In this document: in pieces, positions 46,358-58,150 of the stretch
How the letters are laid out: each line of letters opens with the position of its first letter
How positions within the stretch are numbered: position 1 is the stretch's first letter
NCBI GenBank assembly: GCA_946122785.1
Contig: CAMGYJ010000006.1
Coordinates: 64,667,676-64,731,675, forward strand
Length of the DNA: 64,000 nucleotides
Reading direction: 5' to 3'
Source: Linum tenue
Taxonomy: Eukaryota > Streptophyta > Magnoliopsida > Malpighiales > Linaceae
Notes under the pieces: generated by a model
Seen by the model: only the letters and a program-made list of their open reading frames with translations
Database searches by the model: none
What the model was told of the DNA's origin: nothing
Position numbers and translations under genes: made by a program

Positions 46358-48405
46358 ATGGCTTCCTTAGAACCTCCCGCCGCCGTTACACCGCCGTCCT
46401 CCAAGCCCAACCTCCTCCCTCTCCCCTCCCCCACAATTATCACCCCCTCCGCCGCAGCATTAGCCGCCGTCGCTCCGACCACCTCCTCTTCCTCCCCCGC
46501 CACGCTCTCCGTCGCAACCCCTCTACCTACCCCTTCCGACGCCGAATTAGTCCACATCCCTAGCTACTCCCGTAATCTCCCTCTGCAAATTTAGCATCTC
46601 CCGTCGCTTCCCTTTCGCAGCCATGAAAAACAATTCTCTAATTCGGTAATTTCTTCTCTTTTTTGTGTCCGCTTTTTTTCAGGTTGGTTCTCTTTGGACG
46701 GCATTAGCGAATGCGAGATTCGCTGCCTGCCGGAGTTTTTCGATTCCCGGTCCCCTTCGAGAAACCCTAGGGCGTACAAGTACATCCGGGACTCCATCAT
46801 CAAGCAATTCAGGCGGAATCCTTCCTCGAAGATCACCTTCACCGAAGTCAGGAAGACGCTCGCCGCCGACGTCATCTCCATCCGCAGAGTTTTCGATTTC
46901 TTGGACGCATGGGGCCTCATCAATTACTCTCCGGCTGCATTGAGCAAGCCCTTGAAGTGGGAAGAGAAGGATTCCAAGACCTCCCAGCACGCCGCCGATT
47001 CGCCGGCGGGGCCTTCCTCGGACTCCACTCCTCCGGTCAGGGAAACTACAAAGTGGCTCTGTGGCAGCTGCAAGTCCGTCTGCAGCATCGCTTGCTTTGC
47101 TTCCGACAAGGTAAAATCTCGCCCCCCTCTTTTCATTGCAATGGAATTCATACTATCAAGCCAAATCCGTCTGCAGCATTGCTTAACGAATTTGGTCCTG
47201 ATTTTGTTGAACCAGTGCGACTTAACTCTTTGTGCACGGTGCTTTGTGCGGGGGAATTATCGGGTGGGACTTAGTTCTTCGGATTTCAGGCGGGTTGAGA
47301 TAAGCGATGAGATGAAAACAGATTGGACGGAGAAAGAGACTATGCAACTTTTGGAAGCGGTAATGCACTATGGTGATGACTGGAAGAAGGTTGCACAGCA
47401 TGTTGGTGGTAGAAGTGAAAAGGACTGCATCACCCACTTCATTAAGCTTCCCATGGGGGAGAAGCTTGCTGGTTCTGCAGAATTTGGATCCGGTATCAAC
47501 AAGCTAAACCAGATGAAAGATGATAACAGTAGTAACTCTTCCTCCTCTGGTAAAAGATTGTGCCTTTCGCCTCTTGCAGATGCAAGCAACCCGATAATGG
47601 CTCAGGTATACTCTACTTGCATATGTAGCTTATGCAGGATTATTTTGTCCAGCGACCTGTAGGATTTCATGTTTTAGTTTTAAAAACATTTGTCAGGCTG
47701 CCTTCCTCTCGGCTTTGGCTGGGACAGCTGTTGCTGAAGCCGCTGCTCAGGCGGCTGTAACTGCAGTGTCCAAGGTTGGACATGGAGAAGCCAACGCTCA
47801 CTTCAGAAGTCTTCATGGGGTTCAAGGATTGCAAAGTAAGAGGGGCTGACGAGGACAATGTCATGAGTAGTGACATAGAATCGTGTAAAAGCAGCCTCTG
47901 TTATTTGCGCGTCTCGGATTGAACTAATTGTGCAAAGATGCTGTTCATTTTCTGAGTTACTCGAGCATTGAGAAGACAAGTGATGAGTTATGTGTTTCTC
48001 TATTCAGATGCAAGTATCACATCCAACGGCAGTAACAAGTTGAAGTCCTCTGAAGAGGCCCGTTCAGGTGTAAATACAATGCCGGAGGAGAAGGTGAATG
48101 TTGAGGAAGAGCTTCGTACAGTTGCAATGGTACAGGTAAAAGACACTTGTCCCCATCTTACGGAGCTCTCCTCGGAGTGAAACTGGAACTTTAAATGTTG
48201 ACTGAGAGTAATCCTTTTGCAGATGAAGCATATCCAAGAGAAGATCATTCATTTCGAGGAGATAGATTCACAGATAGATAAAGAGTGGAAACAGATGGAG
48301 CAAATGAGAGATATCTTGTTTTATGACCAGTTGAACCTCTTAAAGCACGAAAGATCAATTCGGAAAACTGGTCAGCAAGCAGCGGAGGGCACGAGAGCAG
48401 GGTGA
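46358..48405 (+). CDS. SWI3B: SWI/SNF chromatin-remodelling subunit SWI3B-like, 493 aa, six exons
   Basis: Exons 46358-46571, 46683-47110, 47216-47605, 47697-47835, 48008-48135 and 48223-48405 join in phase with GT-AG introns. A proline/alanine/serine-rich N-terminus precedes a SWIRM domain (HIPSYSRWFSLDGISECE to RVFDFLDAWGLINY, about residues 66-160). Then come cysteines typical of SWI3 (WLCGSCKSVC, CDLTLCARCF), a SANT domain (DWTEKETMQLLEAVMHYGDDWKKVAQHVG to CITHFIKLP), an alanine-rich segment, and a C-terminal coiled coil (HIQEKIIHFEEIDSQIDKEWKQMEQM). SWI3 proteins form the core of plant SWI/SNF nuclear complexes and dimerise. The length is close to Arabidopsis SWI3B. It appears intact. 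It is convergent with UTP11. Confidence 0.93.
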
Positions 48406-49024
48406 TTATGTCAGTTAGATGTATGTTTCATAGTATCAGAAATTTCCCGTAGTTTGTTTAGTCTTACGTATTTTGACAATGTAGAAGAAGAGTAGGTAGT
48501 CCACTCCACTGGGTGGTTTAACAAAATTAGAGAAGACTATGCTTGCCTCTGTCACTTACTCGGTGCAGTTGTATCAAACGTAACACATAATGAAATGCAC
48601 TTATTATCAACATACAGCCGATAGTGCTATGATCATAACCATAGACAGCTGGAAAAGAAAGCAGGGAGCAAAGAATGAGCTCAAAATTCTTGACCTCCAG
48701 GTGAACCTGAAGAATGAGACCACCTGGAAAATTGCAAACATGACGGGAAAGAGAACTGACGTTAAAAGTTTTCCAAGGTTATTGGTAAGATGTGGGGAAA
48801 AGTGCATAAAGGTAGCTACACTCTTGAACAATCTGTATTTTGAGTTTAACTAATTAAGGTAGAGAGCCATGAAGAGATTGATGACAACTGCAACGCCTCT
48901 CTATCTAGTACCTAGTTCAAATCTCGGTGTCAAAGCCACTCCAGTTGTGAAAATGAACTTTCACTGGATCTGCTGGCGGCTAAATGAATACAAACAGACA
49001 CCAACTTGTGATACGCCGGAATTT
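48406..49024. other. Convergent intergenic region between SWI3B and UTP11
   Basis: It contains the 3' UTRs of both genes. An open stretch of 87 codons at 48590-48853 has no recognisable domain. Confidence 0.55.
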
Positions 49025-51333
49025 TCACCTCTTCCGTTCTTTTCTCCACTTGTATACTGGCCCTGATGTAGGCGCCAGAGTCTCATCTTCACGTAACTTG
49101 CGCTTTCGTCCCTTTTTCTGATGACAGAAGGCCCAATCCTTGTTATGATACTCCAATAATCAGGCAGAAAGCATAGATCAGGGCAGACATTTACACATTA
49201 CCATACCTGCAGTTCCTTCTGTAATGTCATCTCCATGTACAGCTTCTCTAACTGAGTCACTCTGTTCTTCCGGGCTTCTAGCTCTCTGTAAGAACCGGCT
49301 AATCTCCTGCACAATAAAACCGGTTAATTTAGTGTAACGATATTCTAACCTCACCAGTAAGCTAATCTTAGATTGCTAACGAACATGATCTCACGCCAAT
49401 GTACAAGCCTTTATCTGTATATGGCATTCCCGATTCTGGCCATTCATAATAAGGACGTGCCATAAAAGGTTACGATCAACTAATCACTATTAAAACCATG
49501 GTAAATTTCCAGACAGACACATAGAAAGGTTTCCACTAAAAAAAAATGTGATCTGGTTACTAGCCTAGGTACAAATCCAACAGACATAGAAAGGCTACCG
49601 CTAGGTAGACATTTGTAGAAGTACAATGAACTCACTCATTCAAATAACCAAGACTTAATAGAAGAGGAGTATCCATCTATGATAGTAGGATAGGATCTAC
49701 ATAAAGTAAACTACAAGTGTACCTCTTAATATGATCAGGCACAGGCTTTTCTGCAGTGGAACTACCCTCATTGTTTTTGGCACGGCATGACCTTATCTCT
49801 TCAGCCTCCTCTCTGGAAAACAACAAACCAATAGTTCAATAACCATGCATGCTTTCACCTTAACAGGTCACTTTCATCAGTGATAGCAATCAGCAACAAC
49901 TCCTACATAACTATATAATGTGTATATTAAGTATAGGAAGTTATGAAGAGCCCATATATGCCCATCGCCAAATCTCAAGTCAAACACCATGTCACTTAGT
50001 CGTCCATCATTAGAGAATGAACATCCACTAAACAAGTAGCAGAGTGCACAAGTTCCCAGTATATATTCTAAAACAGCCAGCTATCCTTTACAGTTCTTGG
50101 CATAATAAATGTCAACAGAGTGCAATTGTCATAAAGGACAAACCTATCTTCAGCAAAATAGATGTGACTGGTTGACGGCTGGTTTCCGACTGAGTGCAAG
50201 ACGGATGTAAGCTTTTCAACTTTCTGCATCAGACAATATTTTAGTGGCATCAATGAGCATATTTCTGCGTTGAAAACCTCTCCGCACATCAATAAATACG
50301 AGAAACAGAAGCCTTCATTACCTTTTTCTCGCTCTGAAGTTTCTGAAGCACATATCCGATATCTTGCGTCTTCATCAGCATCAGTTCATCTTGCGTGTAT
50401 TTGTTTGCCTCACCCCTACAAACAGAGCCGAAGTAGATGAACCACAAGTCATATAAAACCTACAAGTTTACGTTTGCTACGCAAACCAAAGCTTCAGGTT
50501 ATCTAATTAGCACATTCTAGTGCTCGAGCCTAGCTCCAATTTGAAGCTACTCAGTCTCATAAGCACACTTAGAAACTCCATGTTACATTCTAGCTACATT
50601 AGAATAGAATTCCAGCGAAAAAAACAAATCTTTTCATTTTCATGCTTTAGGAAGATCAGTCATCAAACAGAAACACTACCAGAAGCTCAAAGCTGGAGCA
50701 CTTTAGCTTTTCTACAGAGTAATCTATCTGGCAACCACGCTTCACCGTACTGTCAAGCTTTTATTCATAAGCCTAATTCGAAATTTCCATCGCAAGTTGC
50801 TTCGAAAACTAAACATAAGCAAGCAATAATACATGGATTATGGAGACATTACACTGAACGATGGACTCCATCTACAGTTCGGGATTTGATCATGCCAAAG
50901 TTAAACTCATCAGGATTTCTGAAAGCTGCTTTCTCTCTGAGCCTCTGCAGGAAGATACAGCCACAAGAGCCGTGAATCAGAATCAATATCGCAGATCAAG
51001 CAAAACAATCAAAAAAGAGAAAACCCAAATGCAGCCCAAGAAATTGATATAGAACTTTTCCGTGGCAATACCTGTAAAGTCTCTTGCTTCTTCTGGAACG
51101 CCTTTGCACGAACAACATAGTCTTTGTGCTTCTCCAGAAGCCCAAATTTCTTTCTCGACTCCCTAGCAGCCAAAAAAATTCAAAGCAAATAAGGAACTGG
51201 ATGACTGCAGAAACGGAGAGGAGTTATATGGGTAAAGTCGAAAGAAGAGCAGAAACAGCAAAGCGGAGACGACTCACGGTTGAGCTCGTTCCTTGTGGGT
51301 TCTTTGAGGAAGAACATTCTTCAGCGACGACAT
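49025..51333 (-). CDS. UTP11: U3 snoRNA-associated protein UTP11, 231 aa, eight exons
   Basis: On the minus strand, exons 51333-51278, 51162-51072, 50944-50853, 50415-50322, 50223-50144, 49812-49723, 49306-49207 and 49117-49025 join in phase with GT-AG introns. The product starts MSSLKNVLPQRTHKERAQ and has the UTP11 signatures KFGLLEKHKDYVVRAKAF, LREKAAFRNPDEFNFGMI, and the C-terminal basic run KKGRKRKLRED to YKWRKERKR. UTP11 is a component of the small-subunit processome that matures 18S rRNA in the nucleolus. The length matches the family (about 230 aa). The small exons hide the gene from simple frame searches. It appears intact. Confidence 0.93.
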
Positions 51334-51908
51334 TTTTGCTGGAGCTTCCTCTGCTTACAATTCGCTCTCTTCGGGTCAGCTGTTTACTCGCCGTGCGCCG
51401 TAGCGGTATGCAGTTACACGATGAAAACCGAGAGTCGGCGGGAGAGAGATGAGCAACGACAGCGAAACGGCTGTGCTGCGCAGATGTTGTTTACTATAGA
51501 GCGATCAGAAATACGAGAAAACCCTAATACAGTCGAGAAGAGGAGCAGAAAAAGCTGGAGAGGTTAGGCTGCTAAAAAGGATAGGTACGCTTATTATTTT
51601 GCCGGATTGATAAATGTCGCTCTTAAAATTGCTACAAACCGCTCTAACTTGAATAACATATTGTTTGGTATCAAATGATAGCCACTTTGACGTATTTGCC
51701 AATAATAGCCACTTTTAGAGAAATATCAAACATAACCAATTCTGTCCAATTCTTTAACTATGTTATCTAACGTGTTGACTGGACTGATGTTTATTATTGA
51801 TGTGGCAATTTTTTTGTGAATAATCATGATAGGTGGAAATGGTTATTTTATTATTATAAATAAATTATAAAAGTAAAAATAAAATCCTCGACCCTTTTCC
51901 TCTCTCTT
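51334..51908. repeat. UTP11 upstream region and left arm of a long inverted repeat
   Basis: The UTP11 promoter and 5' UTR occupy the first 300 bases. About 51640-51850 (GATAGCCACTTTGACGTAT, CCAATAATAGCCACTTTT) is imperfectly complementary to 55925-56144. Confidence 0.55.
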
Positions 51909-54900
51909 CTCCCTGATAAGGCTGCTGAAGAAAGGTGCCTACATCAGGAACTCGAATCCATCTGGAGCTCGGAAGAAAGCTTCTGGTTACAAAGATAGAG
52001 GATCAACTGGCTCCAAGAAGTGGACCAGAACTCCGGTTTTTTCCACGCCACTACCATTAGAAGGAATAACAAAAATCGGATTGTCAAGCTACGAAATGCG
52101 GAAGGTATATGGATTGACAATGCTCAGGAATTAAAAGACCTTGCTAATGATTTTTATATCAACCTCTTCACCTCCAACAACAGAAGTTGTGACCCGAGTA
52201 TCCTCGTAGGCTTTCCAAGGTTGGTGACTGAAGAGTATAATAATGTTATGTGCTCCCCGGTGGAGAAGGATGAGATTCGTAAGGCAGTTTTTCAGCTGGG
52301 GGCTACCAAGGCTCCTGGGCCCGATGGTTTTCAGGGCTTGTTCTTCAGGAAATTTTGGAGCACCTTGGGGGACTCCTTTTGCCACGAGATCTCCACCTTC
52401 CTTTCAGGTGTAATGCCGGATAATTGGAACAAGACATTTATCACTATCATCCCCAAAGTGGACTCCCCTGAGTCAATAAGCCAGTTCAGACCAATCAGCT
52501 GTTGCAACTTTCGGTATAAAGTCATCACCAAAATAATGACAAACAAACTTCAGCCCTTGTTGCCTGACCTGGTAAACGAGCTCCAAGCTGCATTCACAGG
52601 AGGAAGACAGATTCAAGACAATATTATCATTGTGCACGAGGTACTTAACTATTTCAAGAAACAGAAATCAGGAAAGAAAAGGGAGATGATGATGAAACTT
52701 GACATGAAGAAGGCATACGATATGGTTGAATGGGATCTCCTCCTCTCCCTGCTGAAGGCTTATGGTTTCAGTGACGTTTGGTGTGGCTGGGTGTCTTCCT
52801 GTATTACAACGGTTACTTTCAGCCTACTGCTGAATGGTGAGCCGTCAAGTGAGTTCATCCCATCCAGAGGCATTCGACAGAGGGACCCCTTGTCACCCCT
52901 CCTCTTTATTCTCATGTCGAATGCTTTGTCTTTCCTGATCGAGAAAGCGGTCCTGAACAATGGGATTAAAGGAATAAAGCTTAACAGACACTGCCCTGTC
53001 CTCTCACATTGCCTGTTCGCGGATGATACAGTGATTTTCGGGGAGGCATCATGCGAAGAGGCTGGCAAGATTCTGGACATCCTCAATCAGTATGGAGCGG
53101 TCACTGGGCAAGAAGTCAACAAAAACAAGTCTTCCTTCTTCTTCAGCTGCAACGTCCCAAGTGAAGATCAGGCCAGGATTGTGAGTAGCTCTGGGTTTGC
53201 TCCAACTCCTTGCCATTCCAATTACCTGGGAGTGCCAACCGAATGGGGAAGATCTAAGAAGGAAACCTTTAACTTCCTGCTTCAATGCATGGAATCTAAA
53301 GGGGAAGCCTGGAAGAGCCTTCTCCTGTCCCCAGGAGGGAAAGAAGTGCTCTTAAAAGCAGTTTTCCAAGCAGTCCCAGCATATATCATGAGCTTGTTCC
53401 TGCTGCCCAAGTGTACAACGAAGAAAATGGATTCCATGCTCAAATCCTTCTTTTGGGGAGGGTCCATGATAAAGAGAACGATTCATTGGAAAGCAGGACA
53501 TGTGTTATATGCACCAAAGGAGGAGGGGGGTCTCGGGTTTCGCCCCTTCAATACTTTCAACCTTGCATTACTGGCCAAACAGGCCTGGAGAATTCTCACC
53601 AACAAGGAGGCATTATGGGTTAAGGTATTGAAAAGCATCTATTTCCCCAACTCAGGTTTTCTGAATGCTAAAAAAGGTAGCAGAGCATCGTGGATCTGGT
53701 CCAGCATTTGTGAAGCTAAAAGATGGATGCAAAAGGGACTGATCCGAGTGATTGGAAATGGCAAAACTACTAGGCTTTTCCACGACCCATGGAGATTTGA
53801 TAGGGCAGGCCCCCTCCTACAGTTCGACTGGAATGACAATGCTACAGCTGACAGTTGGATCGATGAGATTACGAGGGAGTGGAAGTTTGATTTGCTTTCG
53901 AATTATCTCAGTCAGCAGGACCTGATTCAGGTGGCAGCAATTCCTATTGGGCCGGATTCTCTGGAGGACTTCTGGGCATGGAGGTTCACTGACCAAGGTA
54001 ACTTCACGGTGAAGTCTGCTTTCACCCAGTTTCACTTGCAGTCTAGACAGGAAGGAGGACGGTCAGAGGAGTTCTCGGAGGCGAGCAGGCAAAGATGGAA
54101 GTGGTTATGGAGTTTGTCTATACCTCCAAAACTTAAATTCTTCGTTTGGAAGGTTACCAGAGGGGCGCTGGCGTGTAAAGAAAACTTGTTTGAGAGGAAG
54201 TGCGCCATATCAAAGGCATGCCCGATTTGTGGTGCCTCATCAGAATCAATCCACCACTGCTTATTTGCCTGCTCCCACGCGGCGGAGGGATGGAACAAAG
54301 AGTGGCCCTCCCTGCCTCGACCCTCACCCTTGTCCTCTTTCCTGGAATGGCTCGACTCCCTACGACAGTGCTACCCAATCCTAGCGATTCAGAAGATCAT
54401 TTTACTTGGTTGGCAGACCTGGAAATCCAGAAATGAAAAGATCTTTAGGGATACGAAGCCTTGGCCACCATCTACGATCTCGAAAGCGGCATCTGCTCAC
54501 ACACAATGGTCCACTTGCCCAAGGAAAGTAACTGAAAGGCCCCAACCGTCTCAGCTCATCCCACCCCAGCAACATTCTACACCACCGCCAGGTACTCATC
54601 AATTTGAAGTACACTGCGATGGCTCGTTCTTTGACGAGCCCCAGAAGGCGGCATATGGCGTCGTTGTAACGAATTGCCATGGCCAAGTTTGTGATGGCAG
54701 AGCTAAGCCCATGCATTGCTTTTCCCCACTTGAAGCAGAAGCATTGGCCCTGTTGGAGGGTTCCCGACTTGCAGCAGCCCTCAGAGCTCCCTGCCTGCTG
54801 AAATCAGACTGCCTGCAGCTGGTGAAGGCAGTACAGAGCGATCCAAAATCATGGCCGTGGCGAGCGGCAGCAAGGCTGGGTTGCATCAAGCGTATTCTTG

Positions 54901-55095
54901 CGGAGAACCCATTCATCAAGCTGATACACTTTAGCCGTAAGAAAAATCTCAAGACTAATTGGGTGACTAGATCATGTGCTAGAAACCAGTTACCATCTCA
55001 ATGGTTAAATATCCTTGATGTTATAGCTCCCATGTTGTTTTGACTGGCTTGTCCCACAAGTAATGGAAATTCAATGTCCTTTGTCAAAAAAAAAA
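51909..55095 (+). pseudogene. LINE (L1-like) ORF2, 5'-truncated, with RT, zinc-binding region and RNase H
   Basis: An almost uninterrupted frame of about 1040 codons reaches TGA near 55043 and ends in a poly-A tract at about 55085-55095. RT motifs are KAPGPDGFQGLFF, FRPISCCN, KLDMKKAYDMVEWDLL, GIRQRDPLSPLLFILM and FADDTVIF. The zinc-binding segment (CPICGASSESIHHCLFAC) and a C-terminal RNase H (FEVHCDGSFF, PLEAEALALLEG, KSDCLQLVKA) follow. Upstream the frame continues to about 51912 with one TAG at 51996-51998. The endonuclease domain and ORF1 are absent, typical of truncated insertion. RT catalytic residues are intact, so it is fairly recent. Confidence 0.85.
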
Positions 55096-55924
55096 CCTTG
55101 TCGCTCCATTTTTTTTAATGAATAACCTTGTCGCTCCGTTTACCTTGCCTCGCTCCTGATAAAGAAATCGGCGGCCGCTAGGGAGGATTTTAGATCGCGA
55201 TTCCGATCAACCAATTGAAGGCCCAGCTGGGGGTTGATCAAAGTCGCGGCAGTAAAATAGAGAGGAAGAAGTAGAAGGCGTCGCCACCGCCACCGCCGCT
55301 CTCAAACTTAAGAACCCGAAACTCCAACAGTCCTTCGCCCAGACAGCTGAGTGCCATCTTCGCCAATATCGAAAACCACTTAACCCGAAACTTCTTGTAG
55401 TCCTCGTTCATGGTGGGTAGTTCTTCACTATTATCGGCGACAGATTCTGGAGAGAGAAAAAACAATCTTCCATGCAACGGCGGAAGAATCAACACAACGA
55501 CGAGTTGATATGCAAGGGCCAAGTTCCCATCCCTCCCTACCCAAGAGAATCGAGTTTTGGTAGCGGAATCGGGTTTCTATTCTGCGAAATCGAGCTTCTT
55601 CTCGATGGGTTTCTGTTAGGGCCGTCAAAGATCGAGTTTTGGCGGTGGCGGGTGGTCGGAGAAGACGTTGCGAAGGTGACGGGTTAGGGAATCGAGTTTT
55701 GGCGGGGCATGGAATCGGAGAGGAAGATGGTTCTTGGCTTGAGATTCTTAGTTCTTCTTGTTTCTGTTTGTGATTTGTTGATTGAGGATGGATAGAAAGG
55801 GTTCCCTTTCCCTGGCGAGAGGAAGAAGATGAAAGGGGATCACGTTTTTTTTTTCAATTCAATTTTGTTATTAAGAAAAATAAAAATTATTCATTTTAAT
55901 TTTTAATTGAAATAATACTTGGCA
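55096..55924. other. Segment between LINE and right inverted-repeat arm
   Basis: On the minus strand about 55410-55240 opens with MNEDYKKFRVKWFSILAKM and LSCLGEGLLEFRVLKF, which looks gene-like but is not recognised. It could be a fragment captured by a MULE. GAATCGAGTTTTGG recurs at about 55547 and 55692. Confidence 0.35.
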
Positions 55925-56144
55925 TCTATGTGCCACCAATGGCTAAGTTGTCGTTGATTTGTACGATGATTTGGCATCTTAGTCAGCCTAGCGTTGACCT
56001 AATTGACGGAATTTCTAACACCGTTAAAGTTTATAGCGAAAATGGCTATATTTGTCATGAAATTTTCAAAATTCTGGCTATATTTGATATTTCTTCAAAA
56101 GTGGCTATTATTGTCATAAACGTCAAAATTTTGGCTACACACAT
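55925..56144. repeat. Right arm of the long inverted repeat
   Basis: Complementary, with mismatches and gaps, to about 51640-51850. The best-matched part is TTTGATATTTCTTCAAAAGTGGCTATTATTG near 56080-56118. It ends abruptly at element 3 at 56145. Confidence 0.55.
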
Positions 56145-56683
56145 GAAGTGATGGACAGTGGGGGCTGGGTCTCCAACCACCTCTTAGCATTCCCCGCCAG
56201 AGAATGGGGGAAGAGGTGAAGGCGGATTGCATCATCCGGAACACCATTCAGCTTGAAACCGTTTGTCAGCTGCAGAAAACGGGAAAGGTGTGCCCGGGCT
56301 TCCTCATCCTTCAAGCCATGGAACTGGATAGAGGATGTGATGAGCTGAATCCAGCCTGGCTTGATCTCGAAGTTATTTGCTGGGATGGGCGGATAGAGGA
56401 TGACCGGGCGGATGTCAGCAATCCGTGGAGTGTAGTAGTACTCCAAGGTGGGACCCGGCGGTGGTGGTGGATGCTGATTCACCGGGGGAACCTGTCGAGC
56501 ATTCCCCGGTTGTGGGATGTCTTCGCCCTCCATCTCGTACTCTTCCTCAGAATCGCTGGTCAAGTGGCCGTCTATGCGCTCTCCCGTAACCAGTCTAGCT
56601 CGCTGCTGTCTCCTAAGTTGGCGGCAAGTGCGTTCAAGCTCTGGATCCAACGGCAGTAAACCTCCTGACTGGCTACGGGTCAT
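56145..56683 (-). pseudogene. gag: Truncated second gag copy, first 180 codons
   Basis: It is identical to the N-terminal part of the gag at 62868-62330, cut within the gag core after SITS. PBS at 56824-56807 precedes it. Confidence 0.9.
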
Positions 56684-56806
56684 GCACTACCTGCACACAC
56701 TCAAGCAAGCAAACCCGTGAAGGCACAAGTGGGACAAAGCAAAAACTCAATGCAAAAATGAAAATGCTAAAGTAACAGAAATCACTTTTCTTCAACAACC
56801 TAGCCG

Positions 56807-56824
56807 TCCCCGGCAACGGCGCCA
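56807..56824 (-). other. Primer binding site, tRNA-Asp type (second copy, element 3)
   Basis: Complement of TGGCGCCGTTGCCGGGGA, on the gag side of the middle LTR. Its presence shows the middle LTR also acts as a 5' LTR of the partial copy. Confidence 0.9.
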
Positions 56825-56830
56825 AAAACT

Positions 56831-58150
56831 TGACTCACTCCTACTGTCACCCTAGAAAATGGCCAAGTATAACCACTTCCTAAAGCGTAGTATAGCGGGT
56901 CGGGTTTTAATGTCAACCCGGGTCCTAGATGTGATGACTACTCGGTGAATTCTTGTTATTTAGCAGTGAACTTTTAGTGAAACTCAAGCAAACCAAACAC
57001 AGAGCAAGTAAACGGTTTGTTGTCAAGTCAAGAGAGGTCACCCGGATATGGTTTCCCCCTAGACTGCAGTTAAGTCGGATTGCAATTTGCCAAGTTCAGT
57101 TTTCATGAAAGTTATACTGCGGAAGGTTCTCAATTAGCCTGAAGTCTCGACTAAAGGTCTCCAGACCCTCTCAATCTGAGTCTCTAGCGGGCGACTAACC
57201 TCCACCGGAGTAAACAGATTGAGGCCCTAATGAACCAAACCTCCACTACCGAATTGACTTCGGTACAGAATAGCGAATTGGCCCCTCGACTAAAGTCACC
57301 AATTCGCCACCTTCGATTAAGGGTACTCTATCAACCTAGGCAGATATTCTCATTCCAGGTCAAAGCAGAAACAACAGGAATTTGATCAGGATTCAAGTCA
57401 TTCAATCATTCAAACCTCAATCGAACATAATCAATTCACAAACACTGTACTTGGGTTCATACAATCAGACCCAGCATACAAATCTAGGGTTCTCCATACC
57501 CAGATGAATGGGGAAACTACTCCATAGAGAAAGAAGCAAAAGCAGATTCAGACACGGAAATCATACTGTGAAGTTGGATTCCTGCTTCTGGACGTTCAAT
57601 CGCACTTCTCCAAGCTCAAGACGGGCTCCAATGGTGTTGAAGATCGATCTATGGCGCTTGAGAACTCTGGTTCGACGCTTTCTCTCTCTAGGTATCGGTT
57701 TCTCTCTCAAAAACTCGGAACCCTCTGAAAATTGGCCTTCTTCCTCTTTTATCAGCTGACTAGTCGCGATACCCGGTCAAAATACCCGGTCGGGTATTTT
57801 ATGGTTCGACCGGGTATTGTGAAACGCACCGTTTCACTAAAGGCGAAAATCCCCGGTCTACCACCAAAATCCCCGACCGGGGATTTAAGGCCTTCTCACG
57901 GGTGCCAAAAACGATAAATACCCAGTCGGGTATTTTGCCATCCGACCGGGTATTTTCCTCCTGCAGCCCCCTTAGTCCCAACTCGGCTCCTTTCGACCCA
58001 GAACTCGTTTCTCCGCCTCGATTCCAACGCCGGGACCTGAAATATGACACAAACACACAACTTGGCGTAAAATCGGCTTAAAACACGAGATTCCTCAGCC
58101 CAAACGGCTCCAGAATAGGGGTGAAAATATGTATAATTATCGGTCCATCA
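56831..58150 (-). repeat. Middle LTR of element 3, 1320 bp
   Basis: Ends TGATGGACCG and GAGTGAGTCA on the minus strand. The palindrome cluster (CCCGGTCGGG, CCCCGACCGGGG types) is at 57765-57955, with a layout diverged from element 1. A purine tract is directly adjacent at about 58151-58168. Confidence 0.9.

Noticed and set aside
48590..48853. Small 87-codon gene between SWI3B and UTP11
   Set aside because: It lies in the overlap of the likely 3' UTRs, has no domain, and its length is expected by chance.
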